Part shown: in pieces, positions 1 to 15,100 of the stretch
Numbering within the stretch: the stretch's first letter is position 1
How the letters are laid out: every line of letters begins with the position of its first letter
Assembly (NCBI RefSeq): GCF_028769735.1
Contig: NC_088170.1
Coordinates: 59,243,585-59,307,584 of the forward strand
Direction: 5' to 3'
DNA: 64,000 nucleotides
Source of the DNA: Zonotrichia leucophrys gambelii
Lineage: Eukaryota; Chordata; Aves; Passeriformes; Passerellidae
The notes under the pieces: model-generated
What the model saw: only the letters and a program-made list of their open reading frames with translations
The model's database searches: none
Told to the model about the DNA's origin: nothing
Made by a program: the position numbers and the translations under genes

Positions 1-3000
1 TCACAGAGCTGACTCAACGAAGAAACTCTGTGATGTGCTCAAAGCCACTAAGAGTTTTTCTGCAAAGTATCAAAATTGCAATTTGAAACTAGAAAATCCC
101 GACTTTTACCTCACTGTTTGATCTGAGAGTAGGTTGCCTTCCACTTAGAGCTGAAACTCCATATGCAAGTGATTTTTCATTCCTACTCAAATTGCTTAAG
201 CTATTTTTAGGTCATATGAGTAGAATAAATATCATTAAGGATTTTTCAGGCATTTTTAGAATCGCTTCCTAACTAAAAAAGAGATCCTTTTCACAAAAAA
301 TAAATTCTCTAGTCATCCATCCATAAAAGCACCCAGACCTTTTGATATTGTAAAAACCAAATAATGAAAAAATACTGAGTTAACCACATTAGAAAATCTC
401 CTGCTGTACATTTAGGGCAGCTATTCAGTATAAAAATTTTAGCAAGCACAGGTACAGAGTTGGACTGGAGGCAGAGCCAAGCTGTGCTATAGTGATTTAG
501 AGAAAGAGACCAAGAAATTCAAAATGAGCACTGTGAAGCAAATGACATGCCATTACCACTAATATCTCTCAGTGAAGTCTGGCAGAGCATTCTTTAAAAT
601 CACAGCTCAATCCATGGGCATGAGCCCAAGGAGCCCTCCCATGACCAATTTTGGGCTGTGGATTTTAATGGCTGGGACTGGATCACAAGTCAGGAGATGC
701 AGGCTGGGTCCCCAGCTCTCCAGGCACCATGCTGGAACCATTTCTCTGCCACTGCTTCCTTCTTGCCTTGCCTGTCCTGAGCACAGAACATTTTGGGGGA
801 CACTGGCCTCTGTTCCTCTTGGCCAGGGCTCAGCACAGCAGGGCTCAGATCCCAGCTGGACACCTTCCATGCTGCATCCATGGGAGTCCCACACAGGGAC
901 CATAACAGCTGCCCTCACACAGAACCACCCTGTACCTGCCCTAGATGGATTTACAGATTGCTCTTCATGCAAGCAGCAACATCACAGGCCTGCTTTCCTC
1001 CATGCACAAGCTCCTGTTGCCTTATCTCCATGTTTGACACCATCTGTATTTCTCCTTCATCCTGGTTATCTCAACAACCTCCCCACCACATGGAATAACT
1101 GAGAGTTTGCCAGAATAACATCCTATTCTGCTCAGCTGACTGTCAGAAATTAAGCCAGGGATGTTACCTGCCTACAGTCCCAGGAGATGCACACACAAGC
1201 CTGTGACTGAGAGCTTCCTTGGCTGCCCCCATCACCAACGAGCTGCCCTTTCCTTTTTTGTCCAGACAGGCACTAAGTTCCTGTCACAGGTGCTGAATTC
1301 AGTGAGACTTGTCCTCTTGGGTGTTTGCCACAAACCATTTTCGTCAGCCACCAGAAAAGAAGTAAAAAGAGATGAGACTTTTTTGGGGAAGGATTTTACA
1401 GAGAAATAAAAATGGCATGAGACTCCTAGGAAACACAAGAGAAGTTCAGGCAGGAAGCAGGACATGAGATGCTGTCCTCTCTGCTTCTCTGACACACCTA
1501 CTTAGGCTAGAAGAGATAATTCTCTGATGTTTCCAGGTCCCAAAATGCCAGCACTGGAGCCAGGTGGCCACTGCAACATATCTGACACACAGAACAGAGC
1601 AGCCAAAGGTGTATTCATGCTGTAAGCTGCACCTGCTCTGCTGCCAGCCATCCTTAGCTGTCTGTAATGAGCAGAAGGTGACAATACAGGTGACAATGAA
1701 GACAGGCTATGGGGCAGAAGTTGGTGAGTTATTGAGTGTTCTGAGTGACTCTGAATACCCAAAGAGAAGCACAGCCTGCTCACAAACCAGGAGTCACTAC
1801 TCTGATGAGTTCCCCAGTCTGAGTTCCAAGAAAATTGACCAATTATCCAAGAGAGAACACAAATCCCTTGGTCACTCTGCAGGACACGTGTATACACTTA
1901 TCCTGATAGTTCAATTATCTGAGATTTAAGCCCCATGCTTGAGAATGCCCTTCACAGTGCAATGCAGATGGACAAGCACAGCACAACAGCAAATACTCAG
2001 CATATTTCTGGAAATGAGGAGCCCCAGTCAGCCCCAGGAGTGCTCTCCCTAGGAACTGAAGAGAAGAGGCAGCTCTGTCTTCACCTCTCACATTAACCTG
2101 AAGCTCAGACATGCATATTTCAAAGAACTGCTCAGCATTTTCAGTATTTTTACCTCTTTCAAAAAGGGGAAAAAAGAACACAGCTTTCCAGGTTGGATCA
2201 CAAAAAAAAGGTTTCTAGTCTTGAAGCCATTTCATCACTTCACCCAGTGAATCTGCTCCAACATATACCAGTGTGAAGAGTAATCCCCAACAAATGCTGG
2301 CTGTAGCAAGGGATTTTCTGCTCCACTACTTCTGAACATCTCCAAGCAAACACTGGACAAATTGCACAAGGGAAGGGGTCAGTGCCATCGTGAATATTTC
2401 ATCTAGGCAGCACAACAAAATCCGGCACAGAGAATAGAAAGGTAGAAAAATCCGTGAAAAATCACTTTTCAATTATTCTTTTACTCAGTACTACTTGTTC
2501 TTTGGTAAAACACTGCAGAGTGATTCTCTTGCAATCAGAAGAAGAAACCTCTGCTCTTGGCAATCTATTTTTGGAAACTGAAAATCTCATTCTGCTTTTC
2601 TTAATTCCTGCTTAGAGGAATTGTGTGATAAGGATGTAAGCCTTGTAGCTTATTAGAAATTATGCAATTAACATCCAAAAAACCTGCAACTATTGATTTT
2701 TTGTATTAAACTTTGCCTTTATAGACAATCACTGCATCACAGACAAATTTATCTCTCTCAGGTATTTTTCCAATTTCTAACACTTCTCTGCATGCTAGCA
2801 CTTACCGTCATACATTTTCTTGTAGACTTATTTACCATTTCTGCTGTTTTTCTGTTCTCTACATAAACCTTTTTTTAAAATAGGATCATCATTCAGCCCT
2901 GTCATTTTTTTTACCCAGATTTCTGTCTCACTAGCTGGTTTTCCTACTAGGTTAAAGATTACTCTGCTATCCTAAAAAGCATATATTTGGAATTTTTTAC

Positions 3001-6000
3001 CACTGAATCTCAGGCAACAGTTTCTGGGGTAATTGTTATTTTGTCCCCAGTTGTGCTCACCCTCAGAATTTCACCCAGTATCTCGGAAATTCTGTGGTTT
3101 TTTTCAGAGAGATGGTTCTTGGAGATCTGTGTGAACACAAAAAAAGTCACACTAACCTTCAGAGTTCTAGATCAAATTCTGGAGATGAGATTCTGAATCT
3201 GATATGACTCTAGATGGCAACTCCTTGGGGTTTGTGATGCTGTATTTTCATTAAGACTTTTGCTTCTAGAGGACTAGTTGAGGTTAGTTGACTCCTGGTT
3301 AGTTTACAATCAAATCTGAGAATTCAAGTATTATCAACAGCTGCATCTGAATCCACATTGCTGCCAATTCTGATTCCCACTGTGCAAAGACTCTTCAGAC
3401 CCCAGGACTCTCACCTCTGACCTCTCATCCTCACCACCCCATTCCCACCACCTGCTAGGACCGCGAGCACATCAGCAGCACGTCACAAGTGCCATCTGCC
3501 ACAGCACTGTGGTCCTTGTCCCTCCCCAGCACAGCCACTTGCACAGCCACCAGCCCTACAACAGGCTGTGCCTGAAAGGTTCCAGTCTGACCAGACCCAG
3601 ACAGGGCAGAGGAACAGGCTGGATTCTGTTCTGTGCTACTGCTGTAACACAAAAACTGGCAGGCAGCAGAGCACTTTGCCTTGGGTCTTTACACACTGGG
3701 AGAGTGGATATGTCTACCCCTAAGTAAAAAATATTTTGAACCAGTTCACTGAAAGCCACTATGTAAATGCTGACTATTAGGAGACACTGCTCCTACTTTT
3801 GGACCCTTTCTCATTCACAGATGTTATGCACTTAGTCAGCCACAACAGTATTTTTTAAGTCATAGGATACCTGGAGAAAATAAACTCAGTAGCCATCTCC
3901 TGGGAAGGGAAAAGAATGATCCTGGCTCTGGCAGCAAACAGTCCCTGCACCTCGTCAGAGTTTCTAGCAGAGAAAGGAGGCAGTGTTAGCGTACTGCTGC
4001 TCTGTACAGCTGTACATGGTAAAACTCCATGGTCTGTGCTACCCAGTAAAGCTGACTATGGACCTGCCTGGCATTGAACTCCATAGATCCATGAATTCAT
4101 TTCATGAAGAGAAAAAGTCTCCCAAAGCATTTTCAAAATTCAAAACAGGATACTGATGAACAGGCAATCCTCTGACTGGCACTTAGTGTTGGAATATGTC
4201 ATTGCCCACAGAAGGAATAAATAATCTCTGTTAAACCTACCTGCAGAGGAGCAACTAATACACAACAGTAGATATCCTTGGTGGAACAAAGGTTCATCTA
4301 GCCTGGAATGATGTTTTCAACAGCAGACAACATCAGACATATAGAAGCAAGATTAATTTGGTTTTCCCAATCACACCATCCTTACTCCCACCAGTCTGCT
4401 CCCCACAGGGTGAAGCTGTGACAAATGTGCAGACCAGTGACTGCATCTCTTCTCTCTCAATTGTCTAACCCTTTTCTGAAGCAACCTGTGCTTCTACTTT
4501 CCACATCCCTTGGAAACCAACTGGTAACAAAAAGGTGGTGTATCACAGCACCATGCTCTGCACCCTGCAGTGACAGGGAGGAGCACCAGCCTGGTTCCCT
4601 ACCAGAAACGCAGGAGGATGCTAGATGTGCTGTGCAGCTTTGTCCAAAGCACAATTTAGGACAATTTTCTGCTGTTCTCCTCTTTGACCAAAACCATGAA
4701 TATCCAAAATAAATAGAATATTACACTGAAGACCTGAGGAGCTTTCAAAGAGGCAGCATAAGAACATGCCCTGTTTCCTTTTCTAGTTAGTTGTCCTCCT
4801 TGTGGGACATCCACTTCACCTTCCCAAGGGAAAACTTGAGGAAGACAGGATCAAATTACCTGCAGGTGAAATAAAGGCTGAAACAGCCACAACAAGCTTC
4901 AGGGGACAGGTACAAGCTGGATTAATGTGCCGCCTTTCATCAGAAGATCCTCATGTGCCTCTGTGGATGCTCCTGCAGAGGTCCCTTCCCCTGCCATTTG
5001 CCAGCAGCCACTTCTGCATAACCTGAGTCAGAAGCTACAGTCACTCTACTCAATCCTTGCACAAGGGTGCTCTGCCTGTGCAGCCACCACAGCTCAAAGA
5101 TTTGGGGGAGCCCCTGTACCAGCCCCTCATGAGCCCCTCTGGGCATGAAGACTTTATTCTCTTGTATTTTAGGCCATAAATTGGAAATGACAGCAAAGTA
5201 ATCAGGAGAGGATCATGCTGTGCCTCCTAACTCTCCTGAGCCTCCACTGATTATATAGGAGAAATCCAAGCAGACATGGAATTAAATCACTTCCCTTACG
5301 TTGGACTAGTTGAAGCTGCTCTGTAAATGACAGATTGCTAACAGCTCCCTTAATGACATCACCCAATATGTCATAAAATCTGCTGCCAACACTATGGATT
5401 TTTTTCCCCCAGACAGAAGTGTTCTCTGGCTGTAGAGCAGAAGTTTCATTGGCAAAATGTGGCTCAAGAAATAACCCATAAAAGCTTCTCAGTGCATAAG
5501 GTAAGTACCACCCAAAAACTCACTGAAGAATAAAATTATCCTTGGCACTGCTTCCCTGGAACAGTGCCCCATGTCAGATTTTTCAAAGTGTTTGTGATTG
5601 AAATTATCCATCCACCATCTCTGCAGGTAACACTCACAGCTCAGGAACAGTATCCAGATCTTTGCCAGGTTACTAGCCTTGGGTGAAAACTGTTATCTTC
5701 TTATTGCTTTCATGCTTTTTGGAAGGAAATTCTTCCCAGATGGGTACTTGCATTAGAGAAGAAACAGATATACTTGTAATACAATAACAAGGATTATTTA
5801 CTTGGAGTTTCACTATTATCCCTTTACTTCCAGGCTCACATCAGTTCTTTTGCCAGAGCTGCAAGTGACAACCAGAGAATACATAGCACCACCAGCCTTT
5901 GAGAATTTCTCAGAGACAATTCACAGGTTCTCCATTTTTCAGACACCAGGAATCTAGCTTGCAGCAATGCACCACAAAACCACTACCCATCTTTTAAAAT

Positions 6001-7479
6001 TTTGCTATAGAACTCACTTGGGCAGCCATCAAACTGTCCACACAAAAAGTGCTTGCTTATCCATTCCTGTAATTCTGTGCTACCTGTGTTTTGTCACCAG
6101 CATGCCTTGTGTGAGAATTAGCACACCTTCCTAGACTGTTTTCAAAAAATGGGTAAATATATTTGTAAGGGAAATACCTCCCTAAGTGAAGCCAATGGTG
6201 AAGAAGGAGAAAGTCCTCCTTCCTTATTGAGACAAATTAAATCCTGCTTCATGGTGCAGTGCACTGAAAGTCTCCAAGATTTGGTCCTTCTGATCAAGGT
6301 GAGGTTGCCTCTCTCCACTCAGCTGCAGAAAATCAGTGTTGGCTGCTGCTCCTCTGTCACTCCTTAAAAAGATCCTTTTCCCTATGCATGCCATCTTTCC
6401 TGCATCCCATCACCTATGCACTCAAAACAGCCACAGCTGAACAACCAGAACATGAATAGCAAGAAGAAAAAAGTGGAATGTTAAATCTTGTGTGAATTTA
6501 AAGCTAGTGCACTCGTCGGCAAGGTCCCAGGATGTGGCTCGACTGTCTTTGGTAACTTCTCGTGTACCAAGTGTACATCTGTTCCCTGCAGCAATTCTTG
6601 CCAAGAGAACACCCTGCAGAACACCAGTGTGCTGGGGATGCTGAGAAGCAGTGGTCTGAACAATCTGTCACTCATGTACATTCAAAAGAGAATCACTGTA
6701 GAGACACTCGCTGGCACTGTGAGGAAATGAGCCATGAGCTACATATCTGGCTTTGCTGCAGTTGTTTTCTGAAGGAAAAAGCAAGTCAAAAAGGAAGTGT
6801 AACACTTGGCTGAATGCTGAAGTGACCAAATAAATGGGATTAGCTAAACCTTGCTTGTCTGTCAGTCATTCCTCTGTATGGAAGCAGTCTCTGAAGCCTG
6901 CCCATGATGATGACAGCTTCAGTACCTGTTTGGGCTCCTGGGCTGATGCATTTCAAGCTGTGTCATCTGGTTATGTTATGCACTCACCTTGGTCTTGTTG
7001 TCCAAGGCAAAAACATGGTTTGGCCAAATGTGTTGCACCCAAGTACTTCCAGTATGTGGAATAAAAGGCTAAAATAAGCACCCATGAATTTTGTTCTCAA
7101 ATTCAGATCTGCAGTGCCATGACTGCAAAGTGACAGATGTCAAAGCCAAGCCGAGTACCTCATTAATGCAGAGATAAACACACAGAATATGCTGTTTGGA
7201 ATGACAACACAGTGTGTTTATGTATGTATGCCACTATTTATCATTCTGCAGATGGTTGCTCACAGTGATGTACATCCACAAATATGTTTAATTTTGCCTT
7301 TTCCTTTTTTAGGTAATTACCATTTTTCCTTGTTTACACTGACTACTTCTAAGAAGGCCTAGAGATCTCTGAGTTTCTGTGAGGGCAAAGGGTCACATTG
7401 CACAAAGCAGACCAGGATCAGCATGCAATCAGTTCTTTGCAGTAATAACAGTCCATGCCTGTAGAGCATTTTTAAAGAA

Positions 7480-7570
7480 ATTATCTTGCTCTCATTTTTA
7501 TAGCCAGGAAAGCCCAGAGAGGTGAAATGACTTCCCCAAGGTCGCACAGCAGGCTCTGCTCAGTACATAG
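7480..7570 (+). mobile_element. MIR-like SINE core fragment
   Basis: CCCAGAGAGGTGAAATGACT followed by TCCCCAAGGTCGCACAGCAG (about 7511-7550) closely resembles the conserved core of MIR-family SINEs of amniotes. The head of this copy is not clear. Identification is from memory of the family consensus. Confidence 0.65.
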
Positions 7571-7639
7571 TTACTATTGTTGCAAATTGGGTAGCTCATC
7601 AAGCTTATGCTACTCACACCACTCAGATACAATTCAAAC

Positions 7640-7800
7640 AATAATTATTATTTCTGCTGCAATTTGCACGGCAGTCAAAGCTGGAGGCCACAATCAGGAT
7701 TCAGCTTGTGCTGGGCTCTGTTCAAGCACCAAATCAAATGCAGTCCCTGCTCCAGGGGGGCTTCCCATCTCAGTAGGGACATTGTTCTGTGGGAACACAA
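7640..7800 (+). mobile_element. Second MIR-like amniote SINE fragment (head region)
   Basis: A TTATTATT stretch, then a block with CTGGAGGCCACAATCAGGAT, GTGCTGGGCTCTGTTCAAGC and GCAGTCCCTGCTCC, resembles the 5' part of an amniote SINE common in turtles and crocodilians. In that SINE these words precede a MIR-type core. Here the core is missing or replaced by a GA-rich run (about 7808-7850). Identification is from memory. Confidence 0.5.
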
Positions 7801-10800
7801 GTGGCACTGGAGGGGGAGGAGGGAAGGAGAGAGGGAGAGACAGAAGGCAGGAACCTCAGTGTAAGGTTGCATTTTTTTGGATAACTGTGAAGTTTGGAAA
7901 CTTATTATTACTTAAATTATTTAAGTTAGTAAGAAATATAAATGCATTATTGACAGTTGCCTGGCTAGTTACTTAGGTAGCAGTTTATCTTCATCATCTT
8001 AATTGCGCAAATACTTTACTTTCAATCCTGTGGTCTTTGATTACATTGAGAGACAGCAATTGGATCCTGCTCTTCAGGGGACTGACTCACACTGCGCTCA
8101 CCCAATATTAGATTCTTAAGGAGTGATACTATACTTAATTTTACAACTCTTCAATCAACTGTTAGGGCAATTCTTGCTGTAGACCTTTTTATACAATATG
8201 TGCTGATATATTTTACAGCCCATGACAATTTGGTACACTAGCCATGAGATAATGAATTAATTTCACTCATGCTAACTTAAGACTGCTACTAAACTCTGCA
8301 GTAGTAAAACACATATTAATGCCCACCTTACTGTCTCTCACTGCATCCTTATGGGGCTCCATGCTATCAGAATGTCATATTCCAAATGACCACAAAGCCA
8401 TTCCTCTTTGGAAGCCTTAACTAAGTCCAATATAAGAATTAATATTTCCTCTAATACTGAATGACATAGACACAATGGGATTATTTTCAAGAGCAAGATT
8501 GCTCAGTACCAAGTCAGGACTTCTGAAAGGTCCTAGGAAGTCAACTCCTAAATTTTCTGGTAGGGATCTGCTACTCTATTATTTATTGTAATGCATGTAT
8601 TTGTATAAATAATGTAAAAGAGCATACGGGAAATATTTGATTGACATCCATAACCTCAGAGGGGTGGGCATATTTTTCAGATTTCAATTAAGCCAAACAC
8701 TCAAAACACCTTTCCAGTCCATCAAAGCATGTGCTTATAAATCCTTTGCTCAGCTGATGTATTCTGTTGAAATAACCAGCTTTTCACTGACAGTAACAGA
8801 TTCTAGACCAGCACAATAATACCATAATGTACTCTAGGAGAACTTGAGAATTCACAATTTAAATACATTATTTTACACAGCAAAAGAAAGAGATTCATTT
8901 ACAATGACTTTCCTTGCCCCTATTTTCAATTGGCTAAATCCACATATAAATTAATGACCTATCACAATGCCAGTTGAGGATACAGCATCAAAAACTAAGG
9001 CACTGGAGAACTGACATAAAAAATACCAACGTGATTTCATTTTAGACCATTCAAATTTTTCAGAAATTGATGTTAGGTGCACATTCACTTGTTCCTCTCT
9101 GTGAGACATCACTGAAGCTCAGCAGAACTGAGGTATTTACTTAAATGATTAGAACTTGACTTTTAGTACAATGATAAATGGAAGCAATAAATAACAACAG
9201 CTTTCTTTAGCAATTGCCAATACATATTTTGCTGCTCTTCAAGCACCATCCACTAATCTCCTTTAGCATCAGGCAATTCAAATTCCTTTATCATTTTCTG
9301 ATACCTGTATTCATGACACTGTGGCTTTATTTTAATCCCACACAAAAGCACATTAAGAAGGAACTATGATTGACAGAATATTGCTAATCAGAAACAATCC
9401 TCCCTAAACTCAGCTTCATAAATTCAAGACACAAGCAAGCATAACCAGAGCGCGGGATTCAGCTCTACACTGTGACACCCAAGTGAAATTTAAACAGGCA
9501 AGTTGAGAGTAGAACCAGGGTTTGGTTCACTTTGCCAGCATGCTGCTGCCTAATCACTTGAGCTGTTCTCCTGTTTGTGAGACAGCTGTGTGGGGATGAC
9601 AGAGAACCTACAGAACCTGCTGAAATAGAAGTCAGAGGTCAGACAGGATCCCCCTGGCATTTTAATCCCAGTAAATTGGATCTAGGCAACTGCTGGATGG
9701 CTTGGTTACAGACTGCCATCACATCCTAAGGGGCTGCTGCTGCTGGATGTCCTGCAGAAACACTGCACTGGCCCTGCCACAGCCAGGGCAGGTCTGCCAA
9801 GCTCCTTTCACCCTCCTGCAGTCTGACAGGCTAAGGCAGATGTGTGCAGCTGAGGTTTCATTGCACATTCTCTGGCACAGCCCTGCTCTTGAATCTGTGC
9901 TTACCCATCACCTGATGAGGTGCAAAGTAACATGGAGCTCTCTGTACAAGTGTGATCTGCATTTGGGCCAGACTTGATGTGGGGAAAAACAGCCCCAGGG
10001 AATAAAAGAAAATACATCTCTTGTGAAGAAACAAAATTGCAGTAACAATTTCACAGACCACCTCACTTTTGCCTCAGAACAATTCCTCCAGTGTACCATG
10101 CCGCTAAAATTAAATGAAATGCTGTCTTACATGTTTAACACTACGTTTTATACACACCATCTTAGGTTCAAACCTAAACTTGCAGAGTTCAGTAAGACTA
10201 AATTTAAACCCAGGCCCTTGTATCTCCAGATCTATTCCTCCAAGGGTCCAAAATCCTGAACAGCATTTGTGAGTATCCACACTGCATGCAAGAGCTTTCA
10301 CAGACATGTACCCCATCAACAGTGTTCAACTGGAAGCTCAGGGTCTGCCTTAAATATAGTAATAAAAAATATATATTTGATGCACTGAACGCTTGTTTAT
10401 CCTGCTGAAAAAGTGCTGCCTCCTCTCCCTCCCTGTCTGAAACTGCTGCAGGAGGAAGGAAAAGAGGCAGCAAGGACAGAGCAGGGAACTCAGCATCACC
10501 CTGCTACCCATCCTGTGTGAGCAAGGACCACTCAGAGTCCCTTCTTTCAACACCCAACACACTGGACACCAGCCTATTCACACAAAACACAACACGTGCA
10601 GCTGTGTATACAAAGATGAAGAGATTTTATGAGTTCCTTAACTATTTAGAAAGATTGTTTATGTAACAGCATGACAACACAAAAATGATGGTAAGCTAAC
10701 AAGGGAAAACTTCTCCAGGAAACATCCTAGGCAAAATTACATCTCAGGTTAGTCACAGAACTGATAATTTTTAAAATTATTTTCCTGAAACCTTGATATT

Positions 10801-11956
10801 TTAGAATATTTTAAAGGTTTCTTTTTTTGGATTGCTTTCACTTTTAAACACCAACACTTAGATAACATAAACAATATTTTATTAATGGAATCTAATATCC
10901 AACTTGCATGAAAATGCTGAAGGCAAAGAGGAAATATGAAGCACACCACTGCAACTGCTGATGTTGCCAAAGTTTTACAGTTTTGCTGGGAATTTAAGGA
11001 AATCTCTTGCCTGTTTGATGAGAATGCCAGGTCGGAATGAGTCTCATTTGAAAGATGTACAGATCTTTGTCTCTATCTTTTTTTTTTTAATCCTGGGAGT
11101 CACTGAGATAGAAGTGATACTGCTTAAAAAAACCAGAAGAAATGGGAGTAGAATAGAAAAGAGCATTCACCCAGATGAGTTTGTTTTCAGAAATGAGAAA
11201 GAGAAAGAATACACATTGTTACAAACACTGCATTTTTTAATGCGTTTCAGATATTCATCTATTTCTAGTACACAGCTCAGTATTTTACCCAATCTCCTTC
11301 CTTCAGAAAGTTGCTGTAGAATCTTTCTGCTCTAATAGTTAGAAACCACCTTGTAATTTTCAGCCTGAAGTGATTTATATCCAGATAATATCCATTTCTT
11401 CTTGTACCAGTTACCCATGAGTTTAGAACCATTAGTTTTCACTCTAGAGTCCATGCATTCCAGAAGGTTCATAAACTACTTCTGAGATTTCTAAAAAATA
11501 CCAAAGAGCAAACAGCAATAGCAAAGTAGGCAACAGGCTGTGATTTGTTCTAACAATGCTACACGACATGTAGTACCACCTTTGGGAAAAGTTTAGGAAA
11601 CGAAATCAAGTCAAAGAAAAAATCAGTGGCTCAAAGAGTTCTTTTATTTTCCTCTTGTTCTTAGCTGTTCCAGGAGTTTTTAGTCAGGACAGACATCAAC
11701 CTTCCTCTTTCCACATTAAACTAACCAAGCTTTCCTAGTTTTCTTTTCCCAAGACATGTCACCACCCACTGGTTTTCCTTTTTGAAGCTACTCATTCAGA
11801 ACTGCACATCAGCGTCCAGAATCCCACACAAAATACCACAATGCAACCTTAATTATGTCAGCATTGCTCTGAATCAACTGGAAATACTTCTCAAAGTACA
11901 TGCCAGGGCCAGGTATGCCCTGTCCAGAGCAGCCTCCCATTGCCATGCCCTCTTCC

Positions 11957-12170
11957 CTCACAGAATCACAGACTGGTGATGCTGGAAGGCACCGCTGGAG
12001 ATCCATCCAGCCCAGCCTCCCTACTCCAGCAGGGAGCAGCTCACAGCCTGTGAGGGCTCCACTGTTCCCCACCCTGAGCTGCACAGCCTTTCCCAGTGCC
12101 AGCACCACCCCTCGCTCCTCAAGGCTGACAAACAGCCAAGTGTCACCTGGAAGTGATGCTGGTGAGCCAC
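11957..12170 (-). mobile_element. CR1 LINE fragment, reverse orientation
   Basis: CACAGAATCACAGACTGG at about 11959, followed by GGAGATCCATCCAGCCCAGC, is the reverse complement of the CR1 3' end, which reads as a short terminal repeat then a TGGAT-rich 3' UTR. The following GC-richer sequence (CAGTGCCAGCACCACCC near 12100) fits the last part of ORF2 read in reverse. It is truncated and diverged. The inner border is approximate. Confidence 0.65.
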
Positions 12171-15100
12171 ACTGAAGTGGTGCTGCCACACCAACTGGGG
12201 AATCCCACCAAATCCAAATGCCTGACAGGAGCCAAACTCAAGAGACTGTGGCTGGTAAGAGATCTGCATGTTTGGGACTGTATTTTTCTAGCATAATGAC
12301 CATGCATTGCAATTTCAACTTTTTTATTTTAATGATGGCCTAATATAACTTCACCAGTAATAGGAAGGCTAAATATTAAGATATGGCAACCAAGTAATAA
12401 TTAACTTTCTTTAGAGGAACATAAATCTACAAGGATGAATAGTTTTATTTTCCTGGAAAGTCTAACACTTCCCTCATGAAATTAATCTTAAAACTTTGAA
12501 TTAACTCTTTGTGAAATTGCACCGAATGTCCCTTAAGTGTATGCAGTCAATGCAGAACAGTTTTATAGTGTTCAAAGATGTATTAGCCAAGCTGAAGATA
12601 CCTGTGGGAAATCTGATTTTGAAACACTCAGTCTACATCAGAGAGAAGTCTCATTTATGATTTTTAGGCTCATGGGTAACATTCTTCAACTGCCTCTAAG
12701 TGAAAACCTTTTTTTATGGTTTGTTCTACCTTGTTGATCACTTATTCCTCTTGCCAAAGGTTACAAACATCTGTCTTTTTCAAGGTGATTACTAAGTCTA
12801 CTTTCAAAGATAACTACATTTCATGTAAATTGTTAACCCAGAGATTATTTGTTGACAATTTAAACAAAGCAAATCAGAAATTTATACTATGGAACTAAGT
12901 CGCAGTTATAAATTTGTTCAAATTAAAGGAAAAATTCCATGTTACCTTAACTTTCCTGCACAGTTAATTCTTGAGCTCCTCATTTTGAGACTTGGTTACA
13001 CATTGGTTTTGTCTACACAGATAAATAGAGCAGTACAGGGGAGCATTCCCAGGCATTGAAACTTGACTTGGCGCTATTAAATTGTTAAAATTGTCCCTCA
13101 GCATGTGTCGTAGGAGTGTTTTTAGTCTGTTCCATCTAACAATCTTCCAAAACATTGCCAGGTCACAGTTTGCAAGTTAGGACATGCCAGGAATGGTTCC
13201 CAGCAGAATGAGTGTAGTGACCCAGTTTCAGAAGGTAAAAATGGAATAGTGTGGGCACTGGCCAATGGGACTCTGCAGCAGAGGGAGACTCTGTACCCCA
13301 CTAATTTGTGGGTGCAGGCACAGCAGCCACTTCTCTCTGCTAGGCCCTGGCAAGCTGAGCTGGGTCAGTACAGAAATGTCTCTCCAAGAGGCACAGGATC
13401 ATTTATGTCAGGGTTTCATGCTTACAAGGTGTTCCACCTGGGTAAAACAACCCTCTCCAAGGCTCTTACCCCATCAAGAAACTCCATGGAGCTGGGGAGC
13501 ATTCCCCTCCCACAGCCACTGCTGAAGCCTGTTATCCCACAGGGACAGGAAAAGGGTCAGACTGGAGGCAGAGACATTGCTAAAATCTTCCCTGATCTCA
13601 AGGGACCTGTCCTGCTTTATTCACACTTCTGCTGCACACCAGGTTCACCGTGACCAATAAGCTGCAGCAGCCTGCAGAGGTACAGTCTAGCACAGCAGGA
13701 CAAGACACATTCTGGCCATGGTAATTGCAGGAGATCACTCACCCTATTCAGTCAACTTCTGCAAAGTAAGGCACTTGACTTTTGACTTCTAGAAGCAAAC
13801 AAAAGAACCTCCCAAGGTTTCACAAATAGCATTTTCTGAACCTCTGAACTCAGAATATCTGTCTTTGACCTTGCAAGTACAGCATGTCTTGTTTTCTTCT
13901 CCATGAACTTTTCCTTTTGAAATACAACCAGAAAAATGAAGAAAGTGGAATGCGTGACAACTCATCAACTGTTTGTAATAATTTATTTCAAACCGTTTAT
14001 TCCATAGCTTTCTCCTTCTGATGCACTCTCAATTACTTGATTGAATAATATTCTCTGAAATAGCACATGATGTGCTTGTGTCAAAGAGGCTCTCCACAGA
14101 CGCCATCAGCTACCTTTTAAAATCAATGAAATTCATAAATTTGCATCTGGCTTCTCAAGGAGAAAATAAAAGAACCTTTTCCCCCGGTAAGTATGACCTT
14201 CTTATTCTAAAGCCAGCTTGTTTCAAGTCTTCTGCATCTCTGAATGCCAATGTGAAGATGGATAATATCTTTCTTAGAATAGACAGGTCTTGAAGTCTAT
14301 TATATTGCCTTTTTTAAGGATTCCAGCCATAATTCTCTCCTAGTAATTGGGAGCTGCACACTGTTCCACACAGTAATGCATAATCTAGCTATTCACTGTC
14401 ATGCTGCTGCCACTGCAATTTTAACAATGCTGATAGCAACCAATGTTATCAAATTCTGCAGATTTTTCAGGCTATACCCTTGTTCATTTTTTTTTCTTTC
14501 ACCATTTTTGAGCAAAAATGTTTTTATGTTTTCCTTTGTAATGCCTCAATACTGTGACCCTCCCATTCCTCACAGCTGGATCCTGTTAGTTTTCAAATAT
14601 TGAGTCCACACCACCTGATCATGCCACAGATTTTCTGTTCTGATATGTTTGCTGTCTTTATGTTTGCAAGATCAAAGCTAATGCTGTTTATACCACAGTG
14701 CTAAAAAGGCTCTCTTCACGAAAGGTAAAATAACCTTCATGTTTGAAATCTAGCCTTCTTTTCTTCCATGCCTTTTTACTGCTGATAATATCTGTATGTT
14801 TCCTTCTTCCTGGCTTCATTTTGGCATACAACAATTTTCTTCATTAAACTTTTAGAAGGAATCCCTGAAAGAACTCGACAGCAGCTGTATCCCATGCCAG
14901 TGATGTTCCTTCAGCTGCAAGAAAATAGAGCTGCTCTGACACCAGCCTCTTTCCAAAACCCCAACCCATTTCTCTTTCCTAACCATATCCAAGTTCTCAG
15001 CTCCCCACATTTCGATAGGTAATATTCTCCTCTTTTAAAATCTTTCCCAGTTTCTTTCTCCCCTTCTTTATTCCCTCACACATAAACTTTTTCCCAGTGA

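Noticed and set aside
572..1102. 176-codon open frame, plus strand
   Set aside because: GTG start, no family resemblance, lies in the LHFPL3 intron in antisense, composition like random AT-moderate DNA.
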